From DASQPJ01 sp036268355 (GTDB lineage Bacteria > Actinomycetota > Actinomycetes > Sporichthyales > Sporichthyaceae), in contig DATAUG010000187.1 in NCBI GenBank assembly GCA_036268355.1, forward strand, positions 30,902-94,901: a DNA stretch of 64,000 nt. The letters run 5' to 3'. Under the pieces are notes generated by a model. It was not told where the DNA came from. It made no database searches and worked only from the letters and a program-made list of their open reading frames with translations. Below, in pieces: positions 50,916-59,775 of the stretch (position 1 is its first letter; the number at the start of each line of letters is the position of its first letter). A program made the position numbers and the translations under genes.

Positions 50916-51084
50916 TGTCGGACCTGCCTTCAATTCTGACCCGCCGGGAGACGGACGCAACAGCGCGCGCTGCAAAAAGAGCTACTTTCGGGTGCAGTTG
51001 GTGACGATCAGCGCAGTACGAATTCGTCGGCCGACTTACCGGGGCCTCTACCCGCCCACAGCTGGCTACGCGGACCGAGGCGTT

Positions 51085-51612
51085 CTACGCCGGATGTCCT
51101 GGCGACAGCGGCGGAAGTTCGCTGAACCGCACGGCGTCGGAGGGTCGGGTGCGGGCGGCGGCCACCGGCGCCAGCAGCACCGCGACGTGATCCCCGGCGT
51201 CGATCCGGCTCAGGATCGCCCCGACCAACCAGGCCGGGCAGCCGGTGAGCAGGGGCAGCCCGAATGGGCCGGGCGTCCAGTGGCAGTGCGCGAACTTGTC
51301 CACGTCGTCCTGGGTGTGCTCACCGAACAACCGCACCAGGTCCAGCTGATCAGGGCCGATCTGATGCAGCGCCAGATGTGTTGCCGCCTCGGCCACCCGG
51401 GTGGTGGCGTTGGCCCGCGACAGGCATACCAGGTACCGGAACGGGTCCATGCTCGTCTGGGTGCTGAACCCGACCAGGCAACCGGCCAGGGCAGGTCCGT
51501 GCCGGGTGGTGACCAGCAGCATGGTCCGGTCCAACTGCGCCACGAACTCGCTCACCGGCGTCGAGTCGCCGGCCGGTTCACCTGCGGGCGCGTGCGGCTC
51601 GGACACGTCCAC
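51085..51612 (-). CDS. Flavin reductase-like FMN-binding protein
   Basis: A 175-residue protein of the flavin reductase-like split-barrel family. Typical parts: an N-terminal strand pair (RTMLLVTTRHGPALAGCLVGFSTQTSMDPFRYLVCLSRANATTRVAEAATHLALHQI) and LVRLFGEHTQDDVDKFAHCHWTPGP, with PLLTGCPAWLVGAILSRIDAGDHVAVLLAPV. It would bind FMN and either reduce flavin for a partner monooxygenase or act alone. The start overlaps the 3' end of the AI-2E-type permease gene by 35 bp, so the two are cotranscribed. Confidence 0.8.
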   Translation of the reverse strand: MDVSEPHAPAGEPAGDSTPVSEFVAQLDRTMLLVTTRHGPALAGCLVGFSTQTSMDPFRYLVCLSRANATTRVAEAATHLALHQIGPDQLDLVRLFGEHTQDDVDKFAHCHWTPGPFGLPLLTGCPAWLVGAILSRIDAGDHVAVLLAPVAAARTRPSDAVRFSELPPLSPGHPA

Positions 51613-52855
51613 CTGCTGCGCGGCCTGCCGGTGACGAGTGGCGCGGATGTTCGCGGCCGCGGCGCCCGGTCAACACCCCGAAGACGAACAGGAGCGCGGA
51701 AACCGGGACTCGCCCGAACCGCCGCGGTCTGCGCCGATGCGGTGCTTGCCGCTCCGGCCCCGGCTCCGCGGCCCGAGCGGGTCGGGGCGGGTCCGGCGCG
51801 GTGTCCGGCCCGGCCCGGTCGAGGCGAGGGAGGGCGAGCTCGTCCAGCAGCAGTTTGATCGTGGCGGCCACCGGGATGGCCAGCAACGCTCCGACAATCC
51901 CGAGCAGCGCGCCGCCGATCATCAGCGAGACCACCGTGACCAGCCCGTTGACCTGCACTGTGCGGCCCATCACCCGTGGGGTGATCAGGTAGTCCTCCAG
52001 CACGCGGTAGGCGACGTAGAAGCCCGCGGTGCCCAGCGCCACCGGAACGCTCACCGTCAGGCCGAGCAACGCCGCCAGCGCACCGCCGACGGTGGAGCCG
52101 ACGATCGGGATCAGGTCCAGAATCCCGATCACGACCGCCAGCAGGAGCGGGTCGGGCAGCCCGAAGACCAACGCCCACAGCGCAGTCCCGGCACCGGCAA
52201 TCACCGAGGTGAGGAAGTTGCCCAGGACGTACCCGCCGACGCGTTCGCAGACTGCCTCGGTCAGTGCGTGCGCCCGGTCCCGGTGTGCCGCGGGGGTCAG
52301 TCGGCGGACCAGGAGCTTCAGTTCCGGCAATCCGGCCAGGAAGTACAGCGTGAGCACGATCAGCAGCACCGACCCGGCGGCGGCGCTTATCGCGACCTTG
52401 CCGACACCGAACACGCCCCCGGCCACCGCGGCACCACCACCGCGCTGAACGGTGCTGCGAAGGTCGTCGAGGACGTGGTACCGGGAGTTCAATCTGCCCA
52501 GCCAGCTGTTCTGGTCCTGCAGCCTGCGCTGGTAGTCGGGTACGTGGTGGACGAACGCGGTCGCCTGCTCGGTCAGCGTCGGTACCACCCAGGCCAGAAA
52601 GGCGGCCAGCGCGGCAAGCCCGGTCAGCGCCACGACCGTCACGGCCCAGGGCCGGGAGAGCCCGAAGCGGCTCAGCCGCACCACCAGCGGGTCCAGGCCC
52701 AGCGCGAGAACCAGGGCGACGGCGATCAACAGCAGTTCCGAGCGGGCCTGTCCGACTGCCAGGAACAACGCGTACCCGGTGAAGGCGCCCAGCGACGCCA
52801 ACAGCCCCCAGCGGTACGGATTCCGAGCCGGTGTTCCGGACTGACGTGGCGTCAT
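51578..52855 (-). CDS. AI-2E-family transporter (PerM-like)
   Basis: A 425-residue membrane protein with about eight helices. Signature regions are SELLLIAVALVLALGLDPLVVRLSRFGLSRPWAVTVV, VGGYVLGNFLTSVIAGAGTALWALVFGLPDPLLLAVVIGILDLIPIVGSTVGG and VLEDYLITPRVMGRTVQVNGLVTVVSLMIGGALLGIVGALLAIPVAATIKLLL. The family exports small molecules or drives Na+/H+ exchange; the role here is unknown. ATG 52855 gives the usual length, with an extra basic disordered tail. A TGACG-N3-CGTCA palindrome overlaps the start codon. Confidence 0.85.
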   Translation of the reverse strand: MTPRQSGTPARNPYRWGLLASLGAFTGYALFLAVGQARSELLLIAVALVLALGLDPLVVRLSRFGLSRPWAVTVVALTGLAALAAFLAWVVPTLTEQATAFVHHVPDYQRRLQDQNSWLGRLNSRYHVLDDLRSTVQRGGGAAVAGGVFGVGKVAISAAAGSVLLIVLTLYFLAGLPELKLLVRRLTPAAHRDRAHALTEAVCERVGGYVLGNFLTSVIAGAGTALWALVFGLPDPLLLAVVIGILDLIPIVGSTVGGALAALLGLTVSVPVALGTAGFYVAYRVLEDYLITPRVMGRTVQVNGLVTVVSLMIGGALLGIVGALLAIPVAATIKLLLDELALPRLDRAGPDTAPDPPRPARAAEPGPERQAPHRRRPRRFGRVPVSALLFVFGVLTGRRGREHPRHSSPAGRAAGGRVRAARARR

Positions 52856-53186
52856 GTGGGCACGGTAGCCAAAACGGCTGGGGACGGCGCCGTCGCGTGA
52901 CGAGGGGTGCAAGCCGGTCCCGGGCCGGCCGGCCTGCGGCTGGTGCATCAGGGCCGCCGTCGCTTCCGGCGCAGCGGCTGAGCACACCCACGCCCCCCGA
53001 GGAATCCGGCGACCGACCGACGCGACGAGGTTGCCCGGAGCCGGCGACCCGAAACCGTGCCGCCGGCCTCCGACGGTCCTTCGGGCGGCGGCCGCGGCCG
53101 CATGACCGGCGTGCCGATCGGGTAACGCAACGTCAGATTCGCAGCCTTCTTCTGCAACGATGCGAACGACCGAGGAGGCGACTGCA
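52856..53186. other. Divergent intergenic region before rsbV
   Basis: About 330 bp between the AI-2E permease and the rsbV-rsbW pair. No gene was accepted here; it must contain both promoters. Confidence 0.4.
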
Positions 53187-53510
53187 GTGAGCGAGCCATC
53201 CGCCGCCGCCCCGCAGCGGCTGCGCGTCCGCCGCGACCCGGACGGAGCGGTCGTGCTGCACGGCGAGATAGACCTGGGCACCGCTCCGGCGCTGTGGGCA
53301 GCCCTTGATGCCCGTTCCCCGGCCGGGGTTGTCCAGGTGGTGGACCTGCGTGGCGTGACCTACCTGGACAGCGCCGGCTTGTCCGTGCTGTACGAGCACG
53401 CCGCCCGCCTGCACCTGTTGGTGGCTCCCGCCTCGGTCGTGGCAACCGTCATCGACGTCAGCGGGTTGATGGACGCCACCAGCGTCGAGCTGCGCGCGCC
53501 GGATTCGTGA
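53187..53510 (+). CDS. Anti-anti-sigma factor (STAS, RsbV type)
   Basis: A 107-residue STAS protein with the switch motif GVTYLDSAGLSVLYEHAARL; Ser62 is the expected phosphorylation site. When dephosphorylated by a PP2C protein it should bind the anti-sigma kinase encoded next and free a sigma factor. GTG 53187 follows GAGGAGG at eight bases; an earlier in-frame ATG at 53160 is disfavoured. It overlaps the kinase gene by four bases. Its STAS domain closely resembles the C-terminal half of the fusion at 39680-40432 (LHGEIDL/LAGEIDM, YLDSAG). Confidence 0.9.
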   Translation: MSEPSAAAPQRLRVRRDPDGAVVLHGEIDLGTAPALWAALDARSPAGVVQVVDLRGVTYLDSAGLSVLYEHAARLHLLVAPASVVATVIDVSGLMDATSVELRAPDS

Positions 53511-53977
53511 GGCCACCTCCGCCGCCCGGTCCCGGATCGGCGCAGCCGGTCGGGCACGGCGCGGAACGGCCGTTCCACGCGGACCTGGAGCCGACGCGGC
53601 GTACCGCGGGCCTGGGCCTGGTGCGGGACGAACTGCGCGCTTGGCTGGCGGAATCCGGCGTGGCCGCGGCGCCGGCGGCGGAGATCGTTGTGGCCGCGGG
53701 TGAGGCTTGCGTCAACGTCCTGGAGCACTCGGGGGCCCGCCGTAGTGGGGAGCAGCCCGCGGGGTGGATCGAGGCGAGGGTGGAACCGGGATGGGTGCGG
53801 GTGGTCGTGGTCGACCGGGGGCGATGGGTGGAGCGCGACCCAGCCACTTTCGCTCGGCGCAACCGCGGCCGCGGCCGCTTGGTGATGGCCGCTCTGATGA
53901 ATCGGGTGACCGTCCTCACCGGCGCCGACGGAACCACGGTGACGCTGCTGAAGCAGTTACCCCCGCCGGAATCGTGA
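53507..53977 (+). CDS. Anti-sigma serine kinase (RsbW type)
   Basis: A 156-residue HATPase-fold kinase with Asn70 in the N box (VAAGEACVNVLEHSG), WIEARVEPGWVRVVVVDRGRWVERDP and RNRGRGRLVMAALMNRVTVLTG. These segments are strongly similar to the N-terminal half of the fusion protein at 39680-40432. It should bind a sigma-B/F-type factor and inactivate its STAS partner by phosphorylation. No sigma factor gene is adjacent, so the target lies elsewhere. Starts with GTG overlapping the rsbV stop. Confidence 0.9.
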   Translation: MRPPPPPGPGSAQPVGHGAERPFHADLEPTRRTAGLGLVRDELRAWLAESGVAAAPAAEIVVAAGEACVNVLEHSGARRSGEQPAGWIEARVEPGWVRVVVVDRGRWVERDPATFARRNRGRGRLVMAALMNRVTVLTGADGTTVTLLKQLPPPES

Positions 53978-53997
53978 CGCGGCGGCCGTTGCAGATA

Positions 53998-54035
53998 CCC
54001 CGCGGCGGCTCCCGGATGCGAGAGCCGCCGCGGGG
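53998..54035. terminator. Bidirectional terminator, rsbW / MFS
   Basis: A perfect 14-bp GC-rich stem (53998-54011 with 54022-54035) and 10-nt loop lie between the convergent rsbW and exporter genes. Confidence 0.8.
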
Positions 54036-54047
54036 GACCGGACCGCC

Positions 54048-55571
54048 TCAGACGTGTGCGATGTCCATCACGGGCTCCGGGGCCGCTGTGCCCTGCTTCG
54101 GGATGCTGCCGCGAAGCTGGACCTGCTTGATGAACAGCGAGCCCACCAGCCCGAGGATGCTCACGCAGGCCGCGACCGCGAAGACGTTCGTGGCTCCGTC
54201 GGAGATCCCCGCCTGCAGGGTGGCGACGACGGTGTGCGGCATCGACTTGAGCGCGTCCGGTGGGAGCGAAAGACCCTTGCCGAACTGACCACCGGTGTCC
54301 GCGGTCAGGGTGTGGGCATAGAGCGCACCGAACAGCGAGATCCCCAACGAGCCACCGATCGACTGCATGAACGAGGTGGTCGCGGTCGCCGAGCTGATAT
54401 CCGTGAGCGGCACGCTGTTCTGGGCGATGGTCTGGGTGCTGCTGAACATGCAGCCCATCCCGAGGCCGAGCACGAACATGAACGCGCCGGTCTCCACCCG
54501 CCCGGTGTCGACCCCCAGCAGCGAGAGCAGGCCCAGGCCGGCGATCATCAGCGCGGAACCGGCGATCGGGAAGATGCGGTACTTGCCGCTCTTCGAGATC
54601 ACGCGGCCGGAGGTGAGGCTCATCAGGACCACGCCGGCCATCATCGGGAGCATCAGCAGACCGGACTGGGTCGCCGAAGCGCCCTGGACGTACTGCTGGT
54701 ACTGCGGCAGGAACGTCATCGCGCCGAACATCCCGAAGCCCACCATGAACCGCAACCCGGAGGCCACCGCGAAGTTGCGGTTGGCGAACACCCGCAGCGG
54801 CACGACCGGCTCGGCGACGTGCAGCTCGACCCAGATGAACCGGGCCAGGCCGGCGGCAGCCAGGGCGAACAGGCCGAGGATCACCGGCGAGCCCCAGGAG
54901 TACTGGGTGCCCGCCCAGCTGGTCGCCAGCACCGCGGAGGTGATCCAGGCGATGGACAACCCGGAGCCCTGCCAGTCGAAGCGGCCCTGACGGACCTTGT
55001 TCGGCGGGAGCTTCATCGTGCGTGCCAGGACCAGCATCGCGGCCAGGCCCACCGGAAGGTTGATGTAGAAGTTCCAGCGCCACGAGAAGTTGTCGGTGAT
55101 CCAGCCGCCGGCCAGCGGTCCGCCGATCATCGACACCGGCATGACTGCCATCAGGTAACCGGTGTACTTGCCACGGTCCCGCGGCGACACCAGCACGGCC
55201 ATCGAGGCCATCACGCCGGTCATCAGGTCACCGGCGCCGATGCCCTGCAAGGCACGGAAGCCGATCAGCTGATTCATCGACTGGGACAGTCCCGACAGCG
55301 CGGACCCGATCAGGAAGATGCTGATCGACGTCATGAACACGGCCTTGCGGGGCAGGATGTCGCCCAGCTTTCCCCACAGCGGGACCGAAACGGTCGCGCC
55401 CAGGATGTAGGCCGTGGTCACCCAGGCCAGGTGTTGTATCCCCCCCAGATCCCCGGTGATGGTCGGCAACGCCGGCGAGATGATCGTATTGTCCAGCATT
55501 GCCAGCATCATCACGATCATCAGCCCGGACATCACGACCAAGATCTCGCGCTTCGACCGGTTCTCGTTCAC
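54048..55571 (-). CDS. DHA2-family MFS exporter, EmrB/QacA type
   Basis: A 507-residue 14-helix exporter. It begins with NRSKREILVVMSGLMIVMMLAMLDNTIISPALPTITGDLGG, has motif A-like GKLGDILPRKAVFM, motif C VMPVSMIGGPLAGGWITDNFSWRWNFYINLPVG and PLTDISSATATTSFMQSIGGSLGISLFGALY. GTG 55571 is chosen because GAGGGG lies eight bases upstream. Drug or metabolite efflux by proton antiport is expected; substrate unknown. No regulator gene is adjacent, unlike the DHA2 gene at 48290. Confidence 0.9.
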   Translation of the reverse strand: MNENRSKREILVVMSGLMIVMMLAMLDNTIISPALPTITGDLGGIQHLAWVTTAYILGATVSVPLWGKLGDILPRKAVFMTSISIFLIGSALSGLSQSMNQLIGFRALQGIGAGDLMTGVMASMAVLVSPRDRGKYTGYLMAVMPVSMIGGPLAGGWITDNFSWRWNFYINLPVGLAAMLVLARTMKLPPNKVRQGRFDWQGSGLSIAWITSAVLATSWAGTQYSWGSPVILGLFALAAAGLARFIWVELHVAEPVVPLRVFANRNFAVASGLRFMVGFGMFGAMTFLPQYQQYVQGASATQSGLLMLPMMAGVVLMSLTSGRVISKSGKYRIFPIAGSALMIAGLGLLSLLGVDTGRVETGAFMFVLGLGMGCMFSSTQTIAQNSVPLTDISSATATTSFMQSIGGSLGISLFGALYAHTLTADTGGQFGKGLSLPPDALKSMPHTVVATLQAGISDGATNVFAVAACVSILGLVGSLFIKQVQLRGSIPKQGTAAPEPVMDIAHV

Positions 55572-56023
55572 TTGAGCCACCCCTCGCTTCGTCCCCACCT
55601 TGCGCAGGGCGTGGCGGCCGACTCGCGGCTGCCCCTGCCGTCCCGGTCGGGTACGGCGGCCGGCGGTCGTCCCCATCGACGCGTCCGGATGACTCTGCTT
55701 GCGCACAAGTTTGGACATATTGCCGAGTGAGGACGATCGGTCGGCCGGGCACACTGGGCCGTCGAAAGGCCGGCTCGTGATCAGCCGAACGGCTGACCGG
55801 ACGGCGTGGAGAAGAAATTGGGCGCGGGGTCTGGACGGCGGCGCCGGAAAGCGGCCATAGTGGGGGCATTAACCCGATCTGAAGTAGGTTACTGGTCCGT
55901 AGCGCCACTGGGTCGCAGAAAATTGCCTGTGGGTACGGGATTTCAGCTCTCGACTGCTCGTTCGAAAGTCGACCGCAGAACCCGACTACGGGTAGGCGAC
56001 ATCCCTGGATTGGAGTTGCCCGG
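55572..56023. other. Gene-free divergent region
   Basis: About 450 bp between the exporter start and the small secreted protein start. The right half (about 55865-56000) is clearly AT-richer than the surroundings, as expected of a promoter region. No hairpin or gene was accepted. Confidence 0.4.
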
Positions 56024-56536
56024 ATGAACCGCGCTTTCGCTCGCGTTGCCGCGATCTGCCCGCTGACGGCGGCCACGACCCTCCTGCCGGCCGGTGCGGC
56101 CGGCGCCGAGGACCTCACGGGGCACGCCGGCAATGCCTGCAGTGTCGTGGGCACGGTCGCCAGCCCCACCGGACTGCGTTACGAGCCCACCGGAGGTTCA
56201 TACGTCGTCGACGGCGTGATGGACTGCACCTCCAAGGCGTTCGGCCACGGGACCATCACCGGCCGGGGCAAGGGGATCGTCGGCTGCCTCGGCGGCACGA
56301 GTGCGGCCGTGCTCGACGTGGCATGGCGCAACGGCGAGCACAGCGAACTCACCATGCAGACCGGCGACCTCACCTACGGCACCGGCGGCTACGGGATCGT
56401 CACCCGGGGCGCCATGACCGGCAGCCATGTCGGCATGGCCTGGGGGCGGGAGGCCGCCGGCGCCGAGTTCGCCTGCGCGACCGACAGTGTCCGGTCCTAC
56501 GAGTTCGCGGGCGGCATCGGGTTCCACGAGGGCTGA
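56024..56536 (+). CDS. Small secreted protein of unknown function
   Basis: A 170-residue protein with a Sec signal ending AGAAGAE. The mature part is Gly-rich and beta-like (YVVDGVMDCTSKAFGHGTITGRGKGIVGCLGG, LTYGTGGYGIVTRGAMTGSHVGMAWGREAAGAEFACATDSVRSYEFAGGIGFHEG) with four Cys, probably two disulfides. No known family was recognised with confidence. It converges on the GH3 gene. Confidence 0.7.
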   Translation: MNRAFARVAAICPLTAATTLLPAGAAGAEDLTGHAGNACSVVGTVASPTGLRYEPTGGSYVVDGVMDCTSKAFGHGTITGRGKGIVGCLGGTSAAVLDVAWRNGEHSELTMQTGDLTYGTGGYGIVTRGAMTGSHVGMAWGREAAGAEFACATDSVRSYEFAGGIGFHEG

Positions 56537-56543
56537 GCCGGGA

Positions 56544-56565
56544 GGCTGAGCCGGCCGGCTCAGCC
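56544..56565. terminator. Perfect 22-bp palindrome at a convergent gene end
   Basis: Two 11-bp arms (56544-56554 and 56555-56565, left arm GGCTGAGCCGG) are directly joined. The palindrome covers the stop codon of the GH3 gene and lies seven bases after the stop of the secreted-protein gene. Confidence 0.6.
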
Positions 56566-57795
56566 GCAGATGCTGACACCGCGGGCCCGCAGCACCGCGG
56601 TGACCGCGGCGTCGATCCGGGCGTCGGTCAAGGCCCCGGAATCCAGGGCGGTGCGCAAGGCCGCGACGATCTGCTGGAACGACGCCGACAACCGGTCCTT
56701 GCTCAGCGCAGCCACGTCCGCCGCGGTGCGGGTCGAGCCGAACAGCACCAGATCGGCCCCGGACTCGATCGCGTCGGCGGCGGCCTCGCCCAGCGAGGAC
56801 GTCGCCGCCGTTACCGCCCCGGCCGACAGGCTGTCGGTGACGACCAGACCGGTGAAGCCCAGTTGCCCGCGCAGCAGGCCGCCGACGACCGCCGACGACA
56901 GGCTCGCGGGATGGGTGCTCAGCCCGGGCACGGTGGCGTTCGAGATCATCACCGCCGGAGCGCCGGCGGTGATCGCGGCCCGGAACGGCCCGAGGTCGTC
57001 GGTCCGCAGTTGCGCGATCGGTTTGGTCGCCGCCGGTCGGACATCAGTGTTGCCGGTCGAGCCGCCCAGGCCCGGGAAGTGCTTGACCACCGGAAGGACT
57101 CCGCCTTCGCGCAGGCCCTGCATGAACGCGACCCCGTCACGGGAGACAACGGTGGGGTCGCCGCTGAAGGAGCGCTTACCGTCCGGGTTGGCGTCGGAGG
57201 GGCCGGGGCGGGCATCGACGTCCAGCACCGGAGCCAGGGCCACGTTGACCCCGAGCGCGGCCATCGCGCGCCCCAGCGTCGCGGCCTGCTGCTCGATCTG
57301 CTCGTCGTCGGCGGTGCGCGCGAGGTCACGCGGCCAGGGCAGGTCGGGCACCGCTCCGAGCAGGCGCTGGACGCCGCCGCCCTCCTCGTCGGCCATCACC
57401 AACGGCGGGGCGGGCCCACCGGCCGCCGCCGCGGCCGTGTGGATCCGGGCGGCCAGGTCGGCGGGCGGAGCACCGGTGCCGAGCAGCAGCACCCCGCTCG
57501 CCCCGGCGGCCAACTCGGCTGTGATCGTGTCGAAGTCGAAGCCGTCCAACGGCATCGCGACGACCGTGGCGCTGCGTCGCTCGACCGGCCAGTTGGCGAT
57601 GTCGGTGGCGTTCAGACAATCTTCGGGCGCGCCGCCGGAGAACGTGGGCAATGCCGCGGCCGAGGGCGGCGCGGCCGTGGTCGTCGGTGTGCCCGGGCCG
57701 GGCGCGGCACCCGACGACCCGGGGGATCCGCAGGCCGCCAGCGCGGTGCCCGCCGCCGCCGCGGCGAGGACCCGGCGCGTGCGGTGCCCGCCCAT
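56560..57795 (-). CDS. GH3-family beta-N-acetylglucosaminidase-like lipoprotein (LpqI-like)
   Basis: A 411-residue lipoprotein (lipobox LAACGS). GH3 motifs: LVMADEEGGGVQRL, VNVALAPVLDVDARPG, VVKHFPGLGG at 236-245 and the nucleophile Asp321 in GLVVTDSLSAGAV. The usual NagZ His/Asp acid-base loop (GHGDTxxDSH) reads GLGGSTGNTDVRP here, the form I associate with mycobacterial LpqI rather than cytoplasmic NagZ. It probably removes GlcNAc from peptidoglycan fragments outside the membrane. GGGGAGGG precedes the ATG. Confidence 0.85.
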   Translation of the reverse strand: MGGHRTRRVLAAAAAGTALAACGSPGSSGAAPGPGTPTTTAAPPSAAALPTFSGGAPEDCLNATDIANWPVERRSATVVAMPLDGFDFDTITAELAAGASGVLLLGTGAPPADLAARIHTAAAAAGGPAPPLVMADEEGGGVQRLLGAVPDLPWPRDLARTADDEQIEQQAATLGRAMAALGVNVALAPVLDVDARPGPSDANPDGKRSFSGDPTVVSRDGVAFMQGLREGGVLPVVKHFPGLGGSTGNTDVRPAATKPIAQLRTDDLGPFRAAITAGAPAVMISNATVPGLSTHPASLSSAVVGGLLRGQLGFTGLVVTDSLSAGAVTAATSSLGEAAADAIESGADLVLFGSTRTAADVAALSKDRLSASFQQIVAALRTALDSGALTDARIDAAVTAVLRARGVSICG

Positions 57796-58025
57796 GTCCC
57801 TCCCCGGCGTCGATCCGATCGCCGTGACCCTACGGGGATGCCGGACACCGTCTCGACCGGCCCCGACCTGCGGGGTGCTGACCGTCCGTCAGAACCGCTG
57901 ACGCACCGGTGGTCCGTGGGTCCGCAGGCCTCGATCGGGTCCGCGGCCGCAGTTGTCATGAGCCCGCCGGCGCGCGGTGCGTGCCTCCGGGTGGCGCGAT
58001 GCGTGCATCGGGGTAGTGGGCACGC

Positions 58026-58751
58026 ATGTGGACGCTCGGCGCGCAGACATCGTTATGGACCGGTCCCGGCCAGGGGACCCGGCAGGTGGCGGAGCTTTTG
58101 CTGGCCTTCGGGCTGGGTTCGCTGATCGGTCTGGAGCGGGAGTTCCGCGGCAAGAGTGCCGGCCTGCGGACGCAGACAATCGTGGCCACCGCCGCGGCAT
58201 TGGTGCTGTTGGTGAGCAAGTACGGGTTCGGCGACGTGCTCCACCCGGGCACGGTGGTGCTGGACCCGTCCCGGGTGGCGGCCCAGATCGTGTCCGGGAT
58301 CGGGTTCCTGGGCGCCGGGCTGATCCTCACCCGACGGGGAGCGGTTCGCGGTCTGACGACCGCGGCCGCCGTGTGGGAGACGGCCGCGATCGGCATGGCT
58401 GCCGGTGCCGGACTGCCGTTGCTGGCGATCGTTGTGACGGGCCTTCACTTCCTGGTGGTCTTCGGCTACACGGGACTTTTGCGCCGGTCCGCCCGACACC
58501 AGGTCGTGGTGGTCCGCCTGGCCGTGCACTACCGCGACGGGCAGGGCGTCCTGGGGCGGTTGGTCGCGTCCGGCACCTCGACCGGCTGGACGCTGCACGA
58601 CCTCATGCACGAGACGCGCGAGTCCGCGCCTGGCACGGTCTACGCCGAGATCGGGCTGAGCGGCCGTGGCGAGCCGAGCGAACTTCTGCTCTGCTTCAGC
58701 GAACTCCCGGGCGTGCTCTCGGTGGAGAGCCTCGACGACGACTCCGGCTGA
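58026..58751 (+). CDS. MgtC/SapB-family membrane protein
   Basis: A 241-residue protein with four or five N-terminal helices carrying the MgtC motifs LLLAFGLGSLIGLEREFRGKSAGLRTQTIV and RVAAQIVSGIGFLGAGLIL, and a C-terminal cytosolic ACT-like domain (about 155-235). MgtC proteins help bacteria at low Mg2+ and in hosts by restraining F-type ATPase; bacterial relatives outside pathogens are unclear. The gene stands alone, without mgtA/mgtB. ATG start, weak ribosome binding site. Confidence 0.88.
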   Translation: MWTLGAQTSLWTGPGQGTRQVAELLLAFGLGSLIGLEREFRGKSAGLRTQTIVATAAALVLLVSKYGFGDVLHPGTVVLDPSRVAAQIVSGIGFLGAGLILTRRGAVRGLTTAAAVWETAAIGMAAGAGLPLLAIVVTGLHFLVVFGYTGLLRRSARHQVVVVRLAVHYRDGQGVLGRLVASGTSTGWTLHDLMHETRESAPGTVYAEIGLSGRGEPSELLLCFSELPGVLSVESLDDDSG

Positions 58752-58776
58752 CTCGGCCCGGCCGATCGTCACCGAA

Positions 58777-58941
58777 TCACGGCAGGTCCGGTTGCAGCGG
58801 CGGGGGCGCCGGTGTCGGTCTGTCCGGTCCCGGGCCGGGGATCGATGGGCCGGGATTCGGTGGGACGGGATCGGGCCCCGGTCCCGGTCGTGGTGGCCGC
58901 GGATCGGGCGTCGGCCTGGGATCGACTGGTGTTGTGGTCAT
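58777..58941 (-). CDS. Possible 54-residue proline-rich peptide
   Basis: An ORF starting MTTTPVDPRPTPDPRPPRPG continues as Pro/Gly/Asp-rich sequence to LQPDLP. Codons are G/C-ended throughout, but low complexity makes this weak evidence, and no clear ribosome binding site is present. Short Pro-rich ORFs of this kind are often seen in actinobacteria. Confidence 0.35.
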   Translation of the reverse strand: MTTTPVDPRPTPDPRPPRPGPGPDPVPPNPGPSIPGPGPDRPTPAPPPLQPDLP

Positions 58942-59322
58942 CGTCGGGGTCTACCCGTGGCGAGCCGTGACGATGTCATCGACCGGGGCCTGCCCGAGAC
59001 CACGGGGGACACGGGAGGCCGCGGCGGCCCATCGGGGCGTGACCGATCCGCGTCGGCCTGTCCCCGGGCCGGTGCATCGCGTGTCCGTCCGGGTGAATTC
59101 CGGTGCCGAGCCGATTTGCGCGGCATCTGATGGGTAGTCACGCGCGAGCAGTTGCATCGCTGGGCTCCAGAGAAGGGGGCACGACGTGTCACGACGCATG
59201 TTTGCTCGCCGTCGGCCTGCCTGTCCCCGTAGGGACGACGAGGACCCCGGCCGGGTGATGAGCCCGCCGGGGAGTTGGCGTGATACGTGGCAGCACTACT
59301 GAGCGGAGAGGGGGGCTCGCTG
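58942..59322. other. Gene-free region before the STAS-like gene
   Basis: About 380 bp with open frames but no supported gene. GAGGGGGG just before 59323 is the ribosome binding site of the next gene. Confidence 0.4.
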
Positions 59323-59676
59323 ATGAACGAGAGGTTCGCGATCGTCGTCGACGAGGCCGATCCGTGCACGGTGCTGATCACTGGCCGGATACCGGATTCA
59401 GGACAGGCGCAATTCGCTGACGCCTTGGCGCGGGCGGTCCGCGGCAGCAGGTGCCGCCTGGACCTGACCGGGCTGGAGGCGTTGCACGTCGCGGCCCGGC
59501 AGGTGTTGTTCGTCCTCGCCCAGGAGGTCGATCTGGAGTTGTTGATCCGCTCCGGTGGCCCGGTCGCCCATGCGGTGCACGCCTCGGGATTGGACCGATT
59601 GGTGATCGTTCATGAAGTTTTCACACTGCGCGCCCAGCGCAAACGGCCGTCCATCCGGACGGCGGCTTCCGCCTGA
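59323..59676 (+). CDS. Degenerate STAS-domain protein
   Basis: A 117-residue protein with the STAS layout (VLITGRIPDSGQAQFADALARAVRGSRCRLDLTGLEALHVAARQVLFVLAQEVDLELLIRSGG). Where RsbV has the phosphorylated Ser (LDSAG), this reads LHVAARQ, so it cannot be switched in the usual way. It may bind a kinase permanently or have another partner. ATG 59323 follows a GGGG-rich ribosome binding site. It adds a third STAS locus besides those at 38-40 kb and 53 kb. Confidence 0.65.
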   Translation: MNERFAIVVDEADPCTVLITGRIPDSGQAQFADALARAVRGSRCRLDLTGLEALHVAARQVLFVLAQEVDLELLIRSGGPVAHAVHASGLDRLVIVHEVFTLRAQRKRPSIRTAASA

Positions 59677-59775
59677 CCGCTTGCCGACCAGGTAGCCGGC
59701 GAGGGCCGGGGCCGGCCGGCGAGGGCCGGTACAGCCCCGGTATTCTCGCGGGCTGTTCCAGAAATACGACCAGAG

